Assembly: GCF_001245615.1 (NCBI RefSeq)
Contig: NZ_CWKH01000002.1
Location: 744,001 to 808,000 of the forward strand
DNA from: Mycolicibacterium neworleansense
Lineage (GTDB): Bacteria > Actinomycetota > Actinomycetes > Mycobacteriales > Mycobacteriaceae
Direction of reading: 5' to 3'
Length of the DNA: 64,000 bases
Of the stretch, positions 42,081-51,641 are shown one piece after another. The position numbers and the translations under genes are program-made. Positions within the stretch are counted from its first letter, which is position 1. Each line of letters begins with the position of its first letter. The notes beneath the pieces were generated by a model, which saw only the letters and a program-made list of their open reading frames with translations, made no database searches and was not told the DNA's origin.

Positions 42081-44981
42081 GTGTTCGCCTGGTGGGGTCG
42101 AACGGTGTACCAGTTCAGGTACATCGTCATCGGTGTCATGGTGGCGCTGTGCCTAGGTGGCGGCGTCTACGGCGCAAGTCTCGGACAGCACGTCACGCAG
42201 AGTGGTTTCTACGACGAGGGCAGCCAGTCGGTGCAGGCCTCGCTGTTGGGCGACGAGGTCTACGGCCGTGACCGAACCAGCCACGTCGTGGCCATCCTGA
42301 CGCCGCCGGATGACAAGAAGGTCACCGACAAGGCGTGGCAGAAGGAGGTCACCGGCGAGCTCGACCAGGTGGTCAAGGATCACCCGGACCAGGTCGTCGG
42401 GTGGGTCGGCTGGCTCAAGGCCCCCGACACCACTGACCCGACCGTCAGCCAGATGAAGACGCAGGATCTGCGGCACACCTTCATCAGCGTGCCCCTCAAG
42501 GGCGATGACGACGACGCGATCCTCAAGAACTACCAGGCCGTCGAGGACGCTCTGCAACAGGTCAACGGCGGCGACATCAAGCTGGCCGGCCTGAACCCGC
42601 TGGCCAGTGAGCTCACCGGCACCATCGGCACCGACCAGAAGCGCGCCGAGCTCGCGATCGTGCCGCTCGTGGCCGTGGTGCTGTTCTTCGTGTTCGGCGG
42701 TGCGGTCGCCGCCGCCCTGCCCGCGATCATCGGTGGCCTGACCATCGGCGGCGCGCTGGGCATCCTGCGGTTCACCGCCGAGTTCGGGCCCGTGCACTTC
42801 TTCGCCCAACCTGTCGTGACGATGATGGGCTTCGGTATCGCCATCGACTACGGCCTGTTCATAGTGAGCCGGTTCCGAGAAGAACTCGCCGAGGGCTATG
42901 ACACCGAGGCCGCGGTACGAAGATCGGTGATGACCTCGGGCCGGACCGTGGCCTTCTCCGCCGTGATCATCGTCGCCTCGTCGTTGCCGCTGCTGCTCAT
43001 CCCGCTCGGGTTCCTGAAATCGATCACCTACGCGATCATCGCCTCGGTCATGCTGGCGGCGTTCCTGTCGATCACCGTGCTTCCCGCCGTCCTGGCCATC
43101 CTGGGACCCCGCGTCGACGCGCTCGGCGTGACCACGCTGCTGAAGGTGCCGTTCCTGGCCAACTGGCCGTTCTCCCGCCGGATCATCGACTGGTTCGCCG
43201 AGAAGACCCAGAAGACCAAGACCCGTGAAGAGGTCGAGCAAGGCTTCTGGGGCCGTCTGGTCAACATCGTGATGAAGCGGCCCATCGCCTTCGCCACGCC
43301 GATCCTGGTCGTCATGACGCTGCTGGTCCTCCCGATCGGCTCGCTCACACTCGCGGGTATCAGCGAGAAGTACCTGCCGCCGGACAACGCCGTGCGCCAG
43401 TCCCAGGAGCAGTTCGACAAGCTATTCCCCGGTTTCCGAACCGAGCAGATCACCCTGGTGATGAAGCGTGAAGACGGTGAGCCGATCACCGACGCCCAGA
43501 TCGCCGACATGCGCGCCAAGGCGATGACCGTCAAGGGCTTCACCGATCCGGACAACAATCCGGACGCCATGTGGAAGGAACGCCCGGCCACCGACAGCGG
43601 ATCGAAGGACAAATCGGTCCGGGTGATCCAGAACGGCCTGGTCAACCGCGGCGACGCGGCACAGAACATCGCCGACCTGCGGGCCCTGCAACCACCACAC
43701 GGCATCGACGTGTTCGTCGGCGGCACCCCGGCGCTGGAACAGGACTCGATCCACAGCCTGTTCTCCCGGCTGCCGCTGATGGTGACGATCCTGGTCATCA
43801 CCACCACGGTGCTGATGTTCCTGGCCTTCGGTTCGATCGTGCTGCCGGTCAAGGCGGCGTTGATGAGCGCCCTGACACTCGGCTCGACGATGGGCATCCT
43901 GACCTGGATGTTCGTCGACGGTCACGGGTCAGGCCTGATGAACTACACACCACAGCCACTCATGGCACCGATGATCGGTCTGATCATCGCGGTCATCTGG
44001 GGTCTGTCCACCGACTACGAGGTGTTCCTGGTCTCCCGCATGGTGGAGGCCCGCGAACGGGGCATGTCGACCGCAGAAGCCATCCGTATCGGTACCGCGA
44101 CCACCGGCCGCCTCATCACCGGCGCGGCCCTGGTCCTGGCCGTGGTGGCCGGCGCGTTCGCGTTCTCCGATCTGGTGATGATGAAGTACCTGGCGTTCGG
44201 CCTGCTCATCGCCCTGCTGCTGGACGCCACCGTCATCCGTATGTTCCTGGTGCCGGCCATCATGAAGCTCCTCGGCGACGATTGCTGGTGGGCTCCGCAC
44301 TGGATGAAGCGCGTGCAGCAGAAGATGGGCCTGGGCGAGACCGAACTGCCCGACGAGCGCAAGCGCCCGATGGGCCCGGAGTCCGCTGAGGACCCGCGCG
44401 CCCTGGCCGGTGTCGGCGCCCTGCCCGCACCGCGGCCGCACGATCCGACCCACCCGGCTGCCGAGCCGATGCGTCCGCAGATGCCGCGGACCAATGCCCC
44501 CTCGGCGTTGGGCACGGCACGGATCACGCCTCCTCAGGCGCAGCCGCCGCAGGCGCAGCCCCGGCAGCAGCAGCCCAACCAGGAACCGGCCACCACGCGG
44601 TTCGCGATGGCCCGCAACGCCGTGCGCAACGCGGTGAACACGGCGGTCAACACGGTGAACACCGCGACCGGCAACACCAACGCGAACAACGAGCGCACAC
44701 CGCAGCCGACCGCACGTCCCACCGGAGGTCCGGCCGCTCCCCCCAAGCGTGAAGACCGCGAGATCGAATCGTGGTTGGGTGCGCTGCGTGGCGGCCCGGC
44801 CAAGGGCGGTCCGGCCAATGGCGCGCCGCCTCCCGGCCCGGCACCTGCACCGCGCCCGTCTGCCGCAGCCGCAGCCACAGCCACGTCCTCCCGCCGGCGG
44901 TGGGAGTGCGCCGACGACAGCGTTCAACGCGCAGCGTCCCGGCCAGGGGCCGGGGCCGGGTCCGAATCCGCGCCAGCGTGA
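42081..44981 (+). CDS. mmpL3: MmpL3, trehalose monomycolate flippase (C-terminus apparently frameshifted)
   Basis: The essential RND transporter that moves trehalose monomycolate to the periplasm. GTG start, with TAGGAG about 7 nt before. Proton-relay Asp-Tyr pairs are in GFGIAIDYGLF and LSTDYEVFLVS. This frame ends after 966 residues in a sequence unlike known MmpL3 tails. The expected end, GGGMSAQDLLRREGRL, is encoded in the neighbouring frame up to 45084. One extra base near 44860 would explain it; repaired length is about 1000 residues, near the M. smegmatis value. The transport core is intact. Confidence 0.93.
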   Translation: MFAWWGRTVYQFRYIVIGVMVALCLGGGVYGASLGQHVTQSGFYDEGSQSVQASLLGDEVYGRDRTSHVVAILTPPDDKKVTDKAWQKEVTGELDQVVKDHPDQVVGWVGWLKAPDTTDPTVSQMKTQDLRHTFISVPLKGDDDDAILKNYQAVEDALQQVNGGDIKLAGLNPLASELTGTIGTDQKRAELAIVPLVAVVLFFVFGGAVAAALPAIIGGLTIGGALGILRFTAEFGPVHFFAQPVVTMMGFGIAIDYGLFIVSRFREELAEGYDTEAAVRRSVMTSGRTVAFSAVIIVASSLPLLLIPLGFLKSITYAIIASVMLAAFLSITVLPAVLAILGPRVDALGVTTLLKVPFLANWPFSRRIIDWFAEKTQKTKTREEVEQGFWGRLVNIVMKRPIAFATPILVVMTLLVLPIGSLTLAGISEKYLPPDNAVRQSQEQFDKLFPGFRTEQITLVMKREDGEPITDAQIADMRAKAMTVKGFTDPDNNPDAMWKERPATDSGSKDKSVRVIQNGLVNRGDAAQNIADLRALQPPHGIDVFVGGTPALEQDSIHSLFSRLPLMVTILVITTTVLMFLAFGSIVLPVKAALMSALTLGSTMGILTWMFVDGHGSGLMNYTPQPLMAPMIGLIIAVIWGLSTDYEVFLVSRMVEARERGMSTAEAIRIGTATTGRLITGAALVLAVVAGAFAFSDLVMMKYLAFGLLIALLLDATVIRMFLVPAIMKLLGDDCWWAPHWMKRVQQKMGLGETELPDERKRPMGPESAEDPRALAGVGALPAPRPHDPTHPAAEPMRPQMPRTNAPSALGTARITPPQAQPPQAQPRQQQPNQEPATTRFAMARNAVRNAVNTAVNTVNTATGNTNANNERTPQPTARPTGGPAAPPKREDREIESWLGALRGGPAKGGPANGAPPPGPAPAPRPSAAAAATATSSRRRWECADDSVQRAASRPGAGAGSESAPA

Positions 44982-45084
44982 GCAGGACCCGTCGACCCAG
45001 AAGTTCAAGCCCCAGGACGAGCCTCCGCGTCGTGGCGGCGGGATGAGCGCACAGGATCTGCTGCGCCGCGAGGGCCGGCTGTAA
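44860..45084 (+). other. Out-of-frame 3' end of mmpL3
   Basis: Frame +1 relative to the main mmpL3 frame encodes PQPQPQPRPPAGGGSAPTT and ends SAQDLLRREGRL, the standard cytoplasmic tail of mycobacterial MmpL3. The joined gene would run 42081-45084. It could be a sequencing indel or a real frameshift that alters only the dispensable tail. Confidence 0.75.
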
Positions 45085-45095
45085 GAGCTCGCTGA

Positions 45096-45154
45096 TCGAA
45101 CGTTGGCTTGTGCTCGAAGATTCGCTGAAATCTCGACCACAAGCCGACGTTCGA
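45096..45154. terminator. Large inverted repeat between mmpL3 and the Rv0205-like gene
   Basis: Two 22-nt arms (45096-45117 and 45133-45154) pair with two mismatches around a 15-nt loop: TCGAACGTTGGCTTGTG on the left against CCACAAGCCGACGTTCGA on the right. The repeat lies between convergent genes; the right arm abuts the stop of the Rv0205-like gene. Confidence 0.7.
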
Positions 45155-45156
45155 CG

Positions 45157-46269
45157 TTATTCCTCGACGACGACGCCCTCCGACTCCGACAGTTCGGCCT
45201 CCTCGGCCTCGGGATTCTCCGCTAGCAGCACCCGTGTCGAGCTGTTGATGAACGCCACCGTGGGCACCGCGAGCAGGGCCCCGACGATGCCGGCCAGCAC
45301 GCCACCGCCGGCGATTGCCAACACCACCGCCAGCGGGTGGATCGACACCGCACGGCCCATCACCAGTGGTTGCAGCACATGGCCCTCCAGCTGCTGCACC
45401 GCGATGATCAGGCCGAGCGTGATCAGGGCGTAGACGAAGCCCTTGGCCAGCAGTGCCACCACCACCGCCACGAATCCGGCGACGACCGCACCGACCAGCG
45501 GGACGAAGGCGCCCATGAACACCAGCGAGGCCAGCGGCAGGGCCAGCGGGATACCCATGATCGCCAGGCCGGTACCGATGCCCACCGCATCGACCAGGGC
45601 CACCAGGAACGTCGCCCGCATGTAACCGCCCAGCGAGTGGAAGCCGGCCCGGCCGGCGTCACGGACCCGTTCGCGCACATGGGTCGGAAACACCTTGGTG
45701 ACGAACGCGAAGATGTTGCGCCCGCCCTGCAGCAGGAAGATCAGCGTGAACAGCACCAGCAGCGCGCCGGTGAGCAGTTCGGTGAGGGTGCCCGCGGTGG
45801 ACAACGCACCGGTGGTGAGCTTCTCCTGGTTGCGCTGCAGCGCATCGATCGCGGTGTTGCCGGCCTGGTCGATCTGCTCCTTGCTCAGTTGCAGCGGACC
45901 GTTGATCAGCCAGTTGCGCAGCCCGTCGATGCTTCGGGTCACCTGTTCCACCAGTTGCGGTGCACCCTCGATGAATTGGGAGATGACGAAGCTCAGGATG
46001 CCGCCCACCACCGCGAAACTGGCGAGCAACACCAGCGCCACGGCGGCGCCGCGCGGCGCGCCGCGGCGGTCCATGAAGTCGACGGCGGGCAGCAGCAACG
46101 CCGCCACCATGGTGGCCAGCGCCACCGGCACCACGATGACCTCAAGGTGTTTGATCAGCCATAGCAATGCCACGACGGCGCCCAGGATGACCAGCAGGCG
46201 CCATGACCAGGCAGCGACCTTGCGGACGAACGGCGTGACGGCCTCATCAGCAACAGGATCCGGTGACAT
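45157..46269 (-). CDS. AI-2E family transporter-like membrane protein (Rv0205-like)
   Basis: The 370-residue protein has about eight membrane segments; the N-terminal [20 protein letters not shown] and the central [19 protein letters not shown] stretch are typical of the AI-2E/PerM family. These proteins form pores or exporters in the inner membrane; substrates are mostly unknown. It converges on mmpL3 and is divergent from the YbhN-type gene, as Rv0205 is in M. tuberculosis. The C-terminal 15 residues are acidic. Confidence 0.88.
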   Translation of the reverse strand: MSPDPVADEAVTPFVRKVAAWSWRLLVILGAVVALLWLIKHLEVIVVPVALATMVAALLLPAVDFMDRRGAPRGAAVALVLLASFAVVGGILSFVISQFIEGAPQLVEQVTRSIDGLRNWLINGPLQLSKEQIDQAGNTAIDALQRNQEKLTTGALSTAGTLTELLTGALLVLFTLIFLLQGGRNIFAFVTKVFPTHVRERVRDAGRAGFHSLGGYMRATFLVALVDAVGIGTGLAIMGIPLALPLASLVFMGAFVPLVGAVVAGFVAVVVALLAKGFVYALITLGLIIAVQQLEGHVLQPLVMGRAVSIHPLAVVLAIAGGGVLAGIVGALLAVPTVAFINSSTRVLLAENPEAEEAELSESEGVVVEE

Positions 46270-46341
46270 GTCGGTAGCCTAATGCGGCGCGCCGCCGTAA
46301 CCGGCGATGTCGTCACTACCTGCGCGGTTACCCTGTAGGGC

Positions 46342-47442
46342 GTGTCACAGGACGCGCCGGCCGATACGGCCCGGGAGCGGGCCGGCTCCACGCGCGGCAA
46401 GTACTGGTGGGTGCGGTGGGTGATCATCGCCCTCGCGGTCGTCGTGCTCGCCGTCGAGGTGACCCTGGTCTGGGACCAGCTGGCGAAGGCGTGGCGCAGC
46501 CTGCTGAGCGCCAACGGATGGTGGGTGCTGGCGGCGGTGGGCGCCGCGATGGCCTCGATGCACAGTTTCGCGCAGATCCAGCGGACCTTGCTGCGCTCGG
46601 CCGGAGTGCCCGTGCGGCAGTGGCGTTCCGAAGCCGCGTTCTACGCCGGCAACGCACTGTCGACCACCATGCCCGGCGGGCCGGTGCTCTCGGCGACGTT
46701 CGTCTACCGCCAACAACGCATCTGGGGCGCCTCCCCGCTGGTGGCGTCGTGGCAGCTGGTGATGTCGGGCGTGCTGCAGATCGTGGGCCTGGCACTGCTC
46801 GGCCTCGGTGGGGCGCTCATGCTCGGCGCCAGCAAGAACCCGCTGTCGCTGATCTTCTCTCTCGGCGCGTTCCTGGCGATCATCCTGCTGGCCCAGGCCG
46901 TGGCCACCAGACCCGAACTGATCGACGGGATCGGCGCCAAGGTGCTGTCCTGGGTCAACTCGTTGCGCGGCAAGCCCTCGGACACCGGGCTGGCCAAGTG
47001 GCGCGAGATCCTGCAGCAACTGGAGTCGGTCAGCCTGGGCCGTCGGGAACTCTCGGTGGCATTCGGCTGGTCGATGTTCAACTGGGTCGCCGACGTCGCC
47101 TGCCTGGCGTTCGCCTGCTATGCCGCGGGAGGTCACCCCTCGCTGGCCGGGGTGACCGTTGCCTACGCCGCGGCCCGCGCGGTGGGGTCCATCCCGCTGA
47201 TGCCCGGCGGTCTGCTGGTGGTGGAGGCCGTGCTGGTGCCCGGCCTGGTCTCGTCCGGGATGACGCTGGCCTCGGCCATCTCGGCGATGCTCATCTACCG
47301 GCTGGTGAGCTGGATCTTCATCTCCACGATCGGTTGGGTGGTGTTCTTCTTCATGTTCCGTACCGAGAAGGACATCGACCCCGACGCCGGTGAGCCGGCA
47401 GATGAGCCGCGGGCCAACCCGAACCCCGACCCCGAGCACTAG
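46342..47442 (+). CDS. YbhN/UPF0104 family membrane protein (Rv0204c-like)
   Basis: The 366-residue integral membrane protein resembles the transmembrane part of lysylphosphatidylglycerol synthase (YbhN family): FYAGNALSTTMPGGPVLSAT and the late MPGGLLVVEAVLVPGLV are characteristic. GTG start; TACCCT lies 7 nt before it, so the mRNA is probably leaderless. The polar C-terminal tail is cytoplasmic. Related proteins flip or modify lipids; the position between the mmpL3 and mmpL11 clusters fits an envelope-lipid role. Confidence 0.87.
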   Translation: MSQDAPADTARERAGSTRGKYWWVRWVIIALAVVVLAVEVTLVWDQLAKAWRSLLSANGWWVLAAVGAAMASMHSFAQIQRTLLRSAGVPVRQWRSEAAFYAGNALSTTMPGGPVLSATFVYRQQRIWGASPLVASWQLVMSGVLQIVGLALLGLGGALMLGASKNPLSLIFSLGAFLAIILLAQAVATRPELIDGIGAKVLSWVNSLRGKPSDTGLAKWREILQQLESVSLGRRELSVAFGWSMFNWVADVACLAFACYAAGGHPSLAGVTVAYAAARAVGSIPLMPGGLLVVEAVLVPGLVSSGMTLASAISAMLIYRLVSWIFISTIGWVVFFFMFRTEKDIDPDAGEPADEPRANPNPDPEH

Positions 47443-47451
47443 GAGACGTCC

Positions 47452-48651
47452 ATGCGCATGCGGTATCCGATCGCGGTGCTCGCCCTGACCTTGGCCGGAT
47501 GCTCCTCGGCGCAGGCTCCGGAGTCCGAATCCCCCACAACCACCACCCCGCCTCCGGCGGTCACGCCGGTGGTGGGATCGGTTCTGGCCGAACCGGTCCC
47601 GGTCGCGGCCACCGATGGCCGCACACATCTGGCCTACGAACTGATGCTGACCAACACCTCGCCCGCCAACGTCACCCTCAACTCGCTGAGCGCCGCGACC
47701 GGTGATCGCAAGCTGCTCACCCTGACCGGGGACAGCCTCAAGTACTGGACCAGGGCCGTGGGCAATTCCGCCGTAGGGACCAATGTGCTGGGCCCCGGCC
47801 AAAGCGCCTACGTGTGGCTGGATGTGGTCGCCGACGATCCGGCGCAGGTGCCCACCCAACTCACCCACGAACTCGCGATCACCGTGGCCAAGCCGATGCC
47901 GCCACTCGTCCCGCCGACACTGACCGAGTCGGTGGCCCCGGTCTCGGTGCAGACCCGCAAACCGGTGTCCATCGCCCCGCCACTGACCGGCGACAACTGG
48001 GTGGACGCCAACAGCTGCTGCGATATGACCCCGCACCGCATGGCGCTCAACCCGATCAACGGAAAGGTTTGGGCGGCAGAACGATTCGCGATCGACTATG
48101 TGCAGCTCGGCGCCGACGGGCGGCTGTTCACCGGCAACCGGGCCCAGGTGTCGAGCTACCCGTATTTCGGCGCCGAGATCCACGCGGTGGCCGACGGACC
48201 GGTGGTGGCGGTGCTCGACGGACTCACCGAGCAGGTCCCCGGGGTCACACCGAGCGGCCTCACCCTGCAGCAGTACGGCGGCAACCACATCGTTCAGGAC
48301 ATCGGCGACGGCAACTTCGCCTTCTACGCGCACCTGCAGCCGAACAGCCTCAAGGTCAAGCCCGGTGACAAACTCAGCGCGGGTCAGGTCATCGGCGGCT
48401 TGGGCAATTCCGGCAACTCAGATGCGCCACACCTGCACTTCCACGTGATGGACGGCCCGGATCCGTTGGCGTCCAATGGTTTACCATTTACCTTCAAATC
48501 GTTCCGGCTCGATTCCCGGCTCACTTCGCTGGCCGCCGCCGACGCACTGTTCGACGGCAAGCCGGCCGCACGGCAACCGGGCTTCGCCGAGCGCGACCAA
48601 ACCGACGTCAGCCCACTGGTATTGGATGTGATGACCTATGCGACGAGCTAG
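47452..48651 (+). CDS. M23-like lipoprotein, probably catalytically impaired
   Basis: The 399-residue protein starts MRMRYPIAVLALTLAGC, a lipoprotein signal with the lipobox LAGC (Cys17). Residues about 190-370 form an M23 (LytM) domain. The second metal motif HLHFH is present, but where HxxxD is expected the sequence reads SSYPYFGAEI, lacking the His and Asp. It may therefore bind peptidoglycan or regulate an amidase rather than cut. It follows the YbhN-type gene by 9 nt and overlaps the DUF3054 gene by 14 nt. Confidence 0.82.
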   Translation: MRMRYPIAVLALTLAGCSSAQAPESESPTTTTPPPAVTPVVGSVLAEPVPVAATDGRTHLAYELMLTNTSPANVTLNSLSAATGDRKLLTLTGDSLKYWTRAVGNSAVGTNVLGPGQSAYVWLDVVADDPAQVPTQLTHELAITVAKPMPPLVPPTLTESVAPVSVQTRKPVSIAPPLTGDNWVDANSCCDMTPHRMALNPINGKVWAAERFAIDYVQLGADGRLFTGNRAQVSSYPYFGAEIHAVADGPVVAVLDGLTEQVPGVTPSGLTLQQYGGNHIVQDIGDGNFAFYAHLQPNSLKVKPGDKLSAGQVIGGLGNSGNSDAPHLHFHVMDGPDPLASNGLPFTFKSFRLDSRLTSLAAADALFDGKPAARQPGFAERDQTDVSPLVLDVMTYATS

Positions 48652-49003
48652 CGGCGCGGCGTTCGTGACCGACCTGATCTGCGTGGTGGTGTTCTGCACG
48701 ATCGGACGGCGCAGCCATGCCGAGGGCATCACGGTGGCCGGGGTGGCCGAGACGGCCTGGCCGTTTCTGACCGGCACCGTGGTGGGCTGGGCGCTCTCCC
48801 GCGGCTGGCAGCGCCCGACGTCGTTGGCGCCCACCGGGGTCGTGGTGTGGGTCAGCACCGTGGTGGTGGGCATGGTGCTGCGCAAGCTGACCTCGGCCGG
48901 TGTGGCGGTCAGCTTCATCGTGGTCGCCTCCCTGGTGACCGCGGTGCTGCTGTTGGGCTGGCGCGGGGCGCTGGCCGCCGTGCGCCGCCGTCAATCCGCC
49001 TGA
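48638..49003 (+). CDS. DUF3054 family membrane protein
   Basis: The 121-residue protein has four hydrophobic segments and the DUF3054 opening DLICVVVFCTIGRRSHAEG. The family is common in actinobacteria and its function is not known. It overlaps the lipoprotein gene by 14 nt, so it closes the three-gene operon that starts at 46342. The final residues are basic, placing the C-terminus in the cytoplasm. Confidence 0.85.
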   Translation: MRRASGAAFVTDLICVVVFCTIGRRSHAEGITVAGVAETAWPFLTGTVVGWALSRGWQRPTSLAPTGVVVWVSTVVVGMVLRKLTSAGVAVSFIVVASLVTAVLLLGWRGALAAVRRRQSA

Positions 49004-50331
49004 GCCGCATCCCCGCTCGGTGAGATGGACACCGTCAGGATGGCACGCAGACCGCCCAGCGGCCCGTCGGACAAGGTGATCTCGCCGCCGTGCAACTGAG
49101 CCTGCTGCGCCACCAAAGCCAGCCCCAGCCCGGAGCCGCCCGCCATCGCGGTACTACCCCGGCGGAACCGGCCCAGAACGGTCTGGTGCTCCTCGACCGG
49201 TAACCCGCGCCCGTTGTCGTCGACGGTGATGATCAGGTGGTTGCCGCTGCGGTGAGCGGTCAGCACGATCCGGCCGGCCTCGCCGTGGACGATCGCGTTG
49301 CGCACCAGGTTGTCCACCGCGATGCGCAGCCCACCGGGCCACCCCAGCACCAGGCCGATGTCATCGGCCACCTGTACCTCGATCCGGACAGTACCGCCGG
49401 GGCGGGAGTTCTCCCTGGCCACCCGGTCGAGGAGATCGGTGATGTCGATCAGTTCACGGTCCTCGGCCTGGGCGAGCTGGCCCGACGCGAGCTGGCCGAG
49501 CGCGGTGATGATCGCCTCGACGCGGCGCTGTGCACGGGACAGGTCGGCCACCACTTCGTCACGTTCGGACTCGGGCAGGTTGTGGATTCGCAGGGTGTCC
49601 AGATCGGCGCGCATCGCGGTGAGCGGGGTACGCAGTTCGTGCGCGGCATTGGCGGCAAAATCCTGTGCGGCCTGAAGCGAATTGGTGGTGGCCCGCTGCG
49701 CGGCTGCCAGCCGGGTGAGCATCCCGGCCATGGCCTCCGACAGATCCTCGGCCTCCCGCACGCCGCGCACCTTCGGCATCGTGTCGGTGCCGCTGTCCAG
49801 TTTCGAGGTGTGCTCGGTGAGCTTGCGCAACGGCCGGATCGCCGGCCCGGCCAGCAGCCAGCCCAATCCCCCGGCCACCAGCACCGTGACCACACCGAAT
49901 CCGACGTACAGCGGAATTCGGTTGGGATTCAGCAAGATACTGTCGGCCCGGATGCCGATGGACATCAGCACCCCGCCGTGCTGGTCCACGTGGACGGTGC
50001 GCACCCGGTAGTCGACTCCGTTGACCTGTACGGTCTCGGTGCCCGGCGGCAGCGCAGGCAACTGGAAGCCGCGCTGGAACACCACCTGCCCCGTCGACCG
50101 CGACCGGCCGGTGGTCAGCACCCCTCGGGTCGGGTCCTGCAGATGTTCGGGGCTGATGCTCGCGTCGACGATCGCATCGAGCCTGCGGTCCAGCTGCGCG
50201 GAGTCGTTGTTCGCCAGCACCACCGAGGTCAGGATCGTGAACACGGCGACGACCGCCGCTGCCGCCAACGCCGAGGCCACTGCGACCCTGGTGCGCAATG
50301 ACGCGGAACGGAAGATGCCGAAGATCCGCAC
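48991..50331 (-). CDS. Sensor histidine kinase, PrrB-like
   Basis: The 446-residue kinase has a membrane segment near the N-terminus, a periplasmic sensor loop (about 40-150), a second membrane segment, a HAMP region and the phospho-acceptor HELRTPLTAM, followed by DNGRGLP and GSGLGLALV ATP-lid motifs. Length equals M. tuberculosis PrrB (446). It starts 14 nt after the response regulator stop. The stimulus is unknown; the location beside haemophore and MmpL11 genes allows a role in envelope or haem sensing (inference). Confidence 0.9.
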   Translation of the reverse strand: MRIFGIFRSASLRTRVAVASALAAAAVVAVFTILTSVVLANNDSAQLDRRLDAIVDASISPEHLQDPTRGVLTTGRSRSTGQVVFQRGFQLPALPPGTETVQVNGVDYRVRTVHVDQHGGVLMSIGIRADSILLNPNRIPLYVGFGVVTVLVAGGLGWLLAGPAIRPLRKLTEHTSKLDSGTDTMPKVRGVREAEDLSEAMAGMLTRLAAAQRATTNSLQAAQDFAANAAHELRTPLTAMRADLDTLRIHNLPESERDEVVADLSRAQRRVEAIITALGQLASGQLAQAEDRELIDITDLLDRVARENSRPGGTVRIEVQVADDIGLVLGWPGGLRIAVDNLVRNAIVHGEAGRIVLTAHRSGNHLIITVDDNGRGLPVEEHQTVLGRFRRGSTAMAGGSGLGLALVAQQAQLHGGEITLSDGPLGGLRAILTVSISPSGDAAQAD

Positions 50332-50345
50332 CTACCGGTAGTTCC

Positions 50346-51086
50346 TCACGGCTCTTCCCGCAGCACGTAACCGATCCCGCGAACGGTGTGGATGACGCGG
50401 GGGACGTCCGGCCGCTCGAGCTTGCGCCGCAGATACGAGATGAAGACGTCGGCCACGTTGGTGTCGACGTCGAAGTCGTATCCCCAGACCAGCTCGAGGA
50501 GCCGCTGCCGGGACAACACCACACCGGTGTTCTCCGCCAACACGGCCAGCAGGTCGAATTCCCGCTTGGTCAGGTCGACGCGGTCGCCGCCGACGAACAC
50601 CAGCCGGCGGGCGGTGTCGATGGTCAACGCCCCGACGGTCATGGTGTCCGAGGCACGCTCGGCATGGCTGGCGCGGCGCAACAGCGCGTTGAGCCGTGCC
50701 ACGAGCTCGCCGAGGTCGAACGGTTTCGTCAGGTAATCGTCCGCGCCGGCTTCCAGCCCCGCGATGCGGTCGTTGACCGTGTCGCGGGCCGAGAGCACGC
50801 AGATCGGGATCTCGTTTCCCAATGCCCGCAGCGCGGTGACCACGGCGACACCGTCGAGTTCGGGCATCTGGACGTCGAGAACGAGCGCATCGTGCGACTC
50901 GTTGGACAACAAGCGCAGCGCCTCTTTGCCGGACGCCGCGACCCGGACGTCGAACCCCGAATGCCGCAGTCCGCGGGCTACGGAGGTACGCACATCCGGG
51001 TCGTCGTCGACCATCAGCACCGTGCGGTGCACGCTCTCGGGCGTCACGAGTCCTTCGCCGCTGGCGGGGGTTGCTTCCACCCGCAC
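50346..51086 (-). CDS. OmpR-family response regulator, PrrA-like
   Basis: The 246-residue protein has a receiver domain (about 20-135) with DDD, phospho-acceptor Asp in [11 protein letters not shown] and the KPF lysine, and a winged-helix DNA-binding domain (about 150-246; [20 protein letters not shown]). Sequence and partner resemble PrrA. The annotated GTG at 51086 may be early: GTG 51047 is an alternative just before the receiver. Forms an operon with the kinase. Fast growers have a second PrrAB copy, and this pair may be that paralogue. Confidence 0.9.
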   Translation of the reverse strand: MRVEATPASGEGLVTPESVHRTVLMVDDDPDVRTSVARGLRHSGFDVRVAASGKEALRLLSNESHDALVLDVQMPELDGVAVVTALRALGNEIPICVLSARDTVNDRIAGLEAGADDYLTKPFDLGELVARLNALLRRASHAERASDTMTVGALTIDTARRLVFVGGDRVDLTKREFDLLAVLAENTGVVLSRQRLLELVWGYDFDVDTNVADVFISYLRRKLERPDVPRVIHTVRGIGYVLREEP

Positions 51087-51090
51087 TCGG

Positions 51091-51471
51091 TTACGGGATG
51101 GAGGGAGCCGGAGCTTCGCCGCAGCGGTTCTTCAGGTCTACCAGCGGCTGGCGGATTCCGGTCAGCTCGGCCTTCGTCTGCGGGTTCGCTTCGAGGTAGT
51201 CGTGCACCTTGGTGCGGACCTCCTCACGCGGCAGGCCTTCCAGGCTGGTGAAGAAATTGTTCACATCGGGATGGGTGAACAGGTACGCCGAGGTCGATGC
51301 CGACACACCCGAAGCCACGCCGGCCAGATCGGCAGCGGTGCAGTTGGGGGGGTTGTTCGCCGGGTCGGCCAGCGCCGACGGGATGGCGCCGAACAGCATC
51401 GCACCGGCTACCGCGCCGGCGCCGGCCACGCCAGCTACCACGCGCCGCGCATTTCGGGCCGAGAGCAACAT
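51091..51471 (-). CDS. Secreted haemophore-family protein 1 (Rv0203 family)
   Basis: Starting at ATG 51471 (GGAG 8 nt upstream), the 126-residue product has a signal peptide ending near ALADP and a helical domain of the mycobacterial haem-binding (MHB) family, with two cysteines (PNCTAAD and KNRCGE) likely to form a disulfide. The motif [14 protein letters not shown] matches NYLDTHPQTNQAL in the neighbour, showing duplication. It is upstream of the PrrAB-like operon by 4 nt and probably co-transcribed. Rv0203 carries haem to MmpL3 and MmpL11; a similar role is likely. Confidence 0.83.
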   Translation of the reverse strand: MLLSARNARRVVAGVAGAGAVAGAMLFGAIPSALADPANNPPNCTAADLAGVASGVSASTSAYLFTHPDVNNFFTSLEGLPREEVRTKVHDYLEANPQTKAELTGIRQPLVDLKNRCGEAPAPSIP

Positions 51472-51641
51472 GGTCAAGCTCCTTCTTCGCATGTGGAAGG
51501 CCGTAACCCCAAGCGGTTAACGGCTGAAGGAAAGCTAAGCAGAATCCGTCACGACTTTCTTGCCTTGCGCGCAAACCGGCCCGTCGCCTGGTGAACCCGC
51601 AGTTCAGCGGGCCCATCATCGGCGACGCGGAGCCGGCCGGA

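Noticed and set aside
46345..48333. 662-codon open frame on the - strand
   Set aside because: Antisense to the YbhN-type and M23-like genes; no motif.
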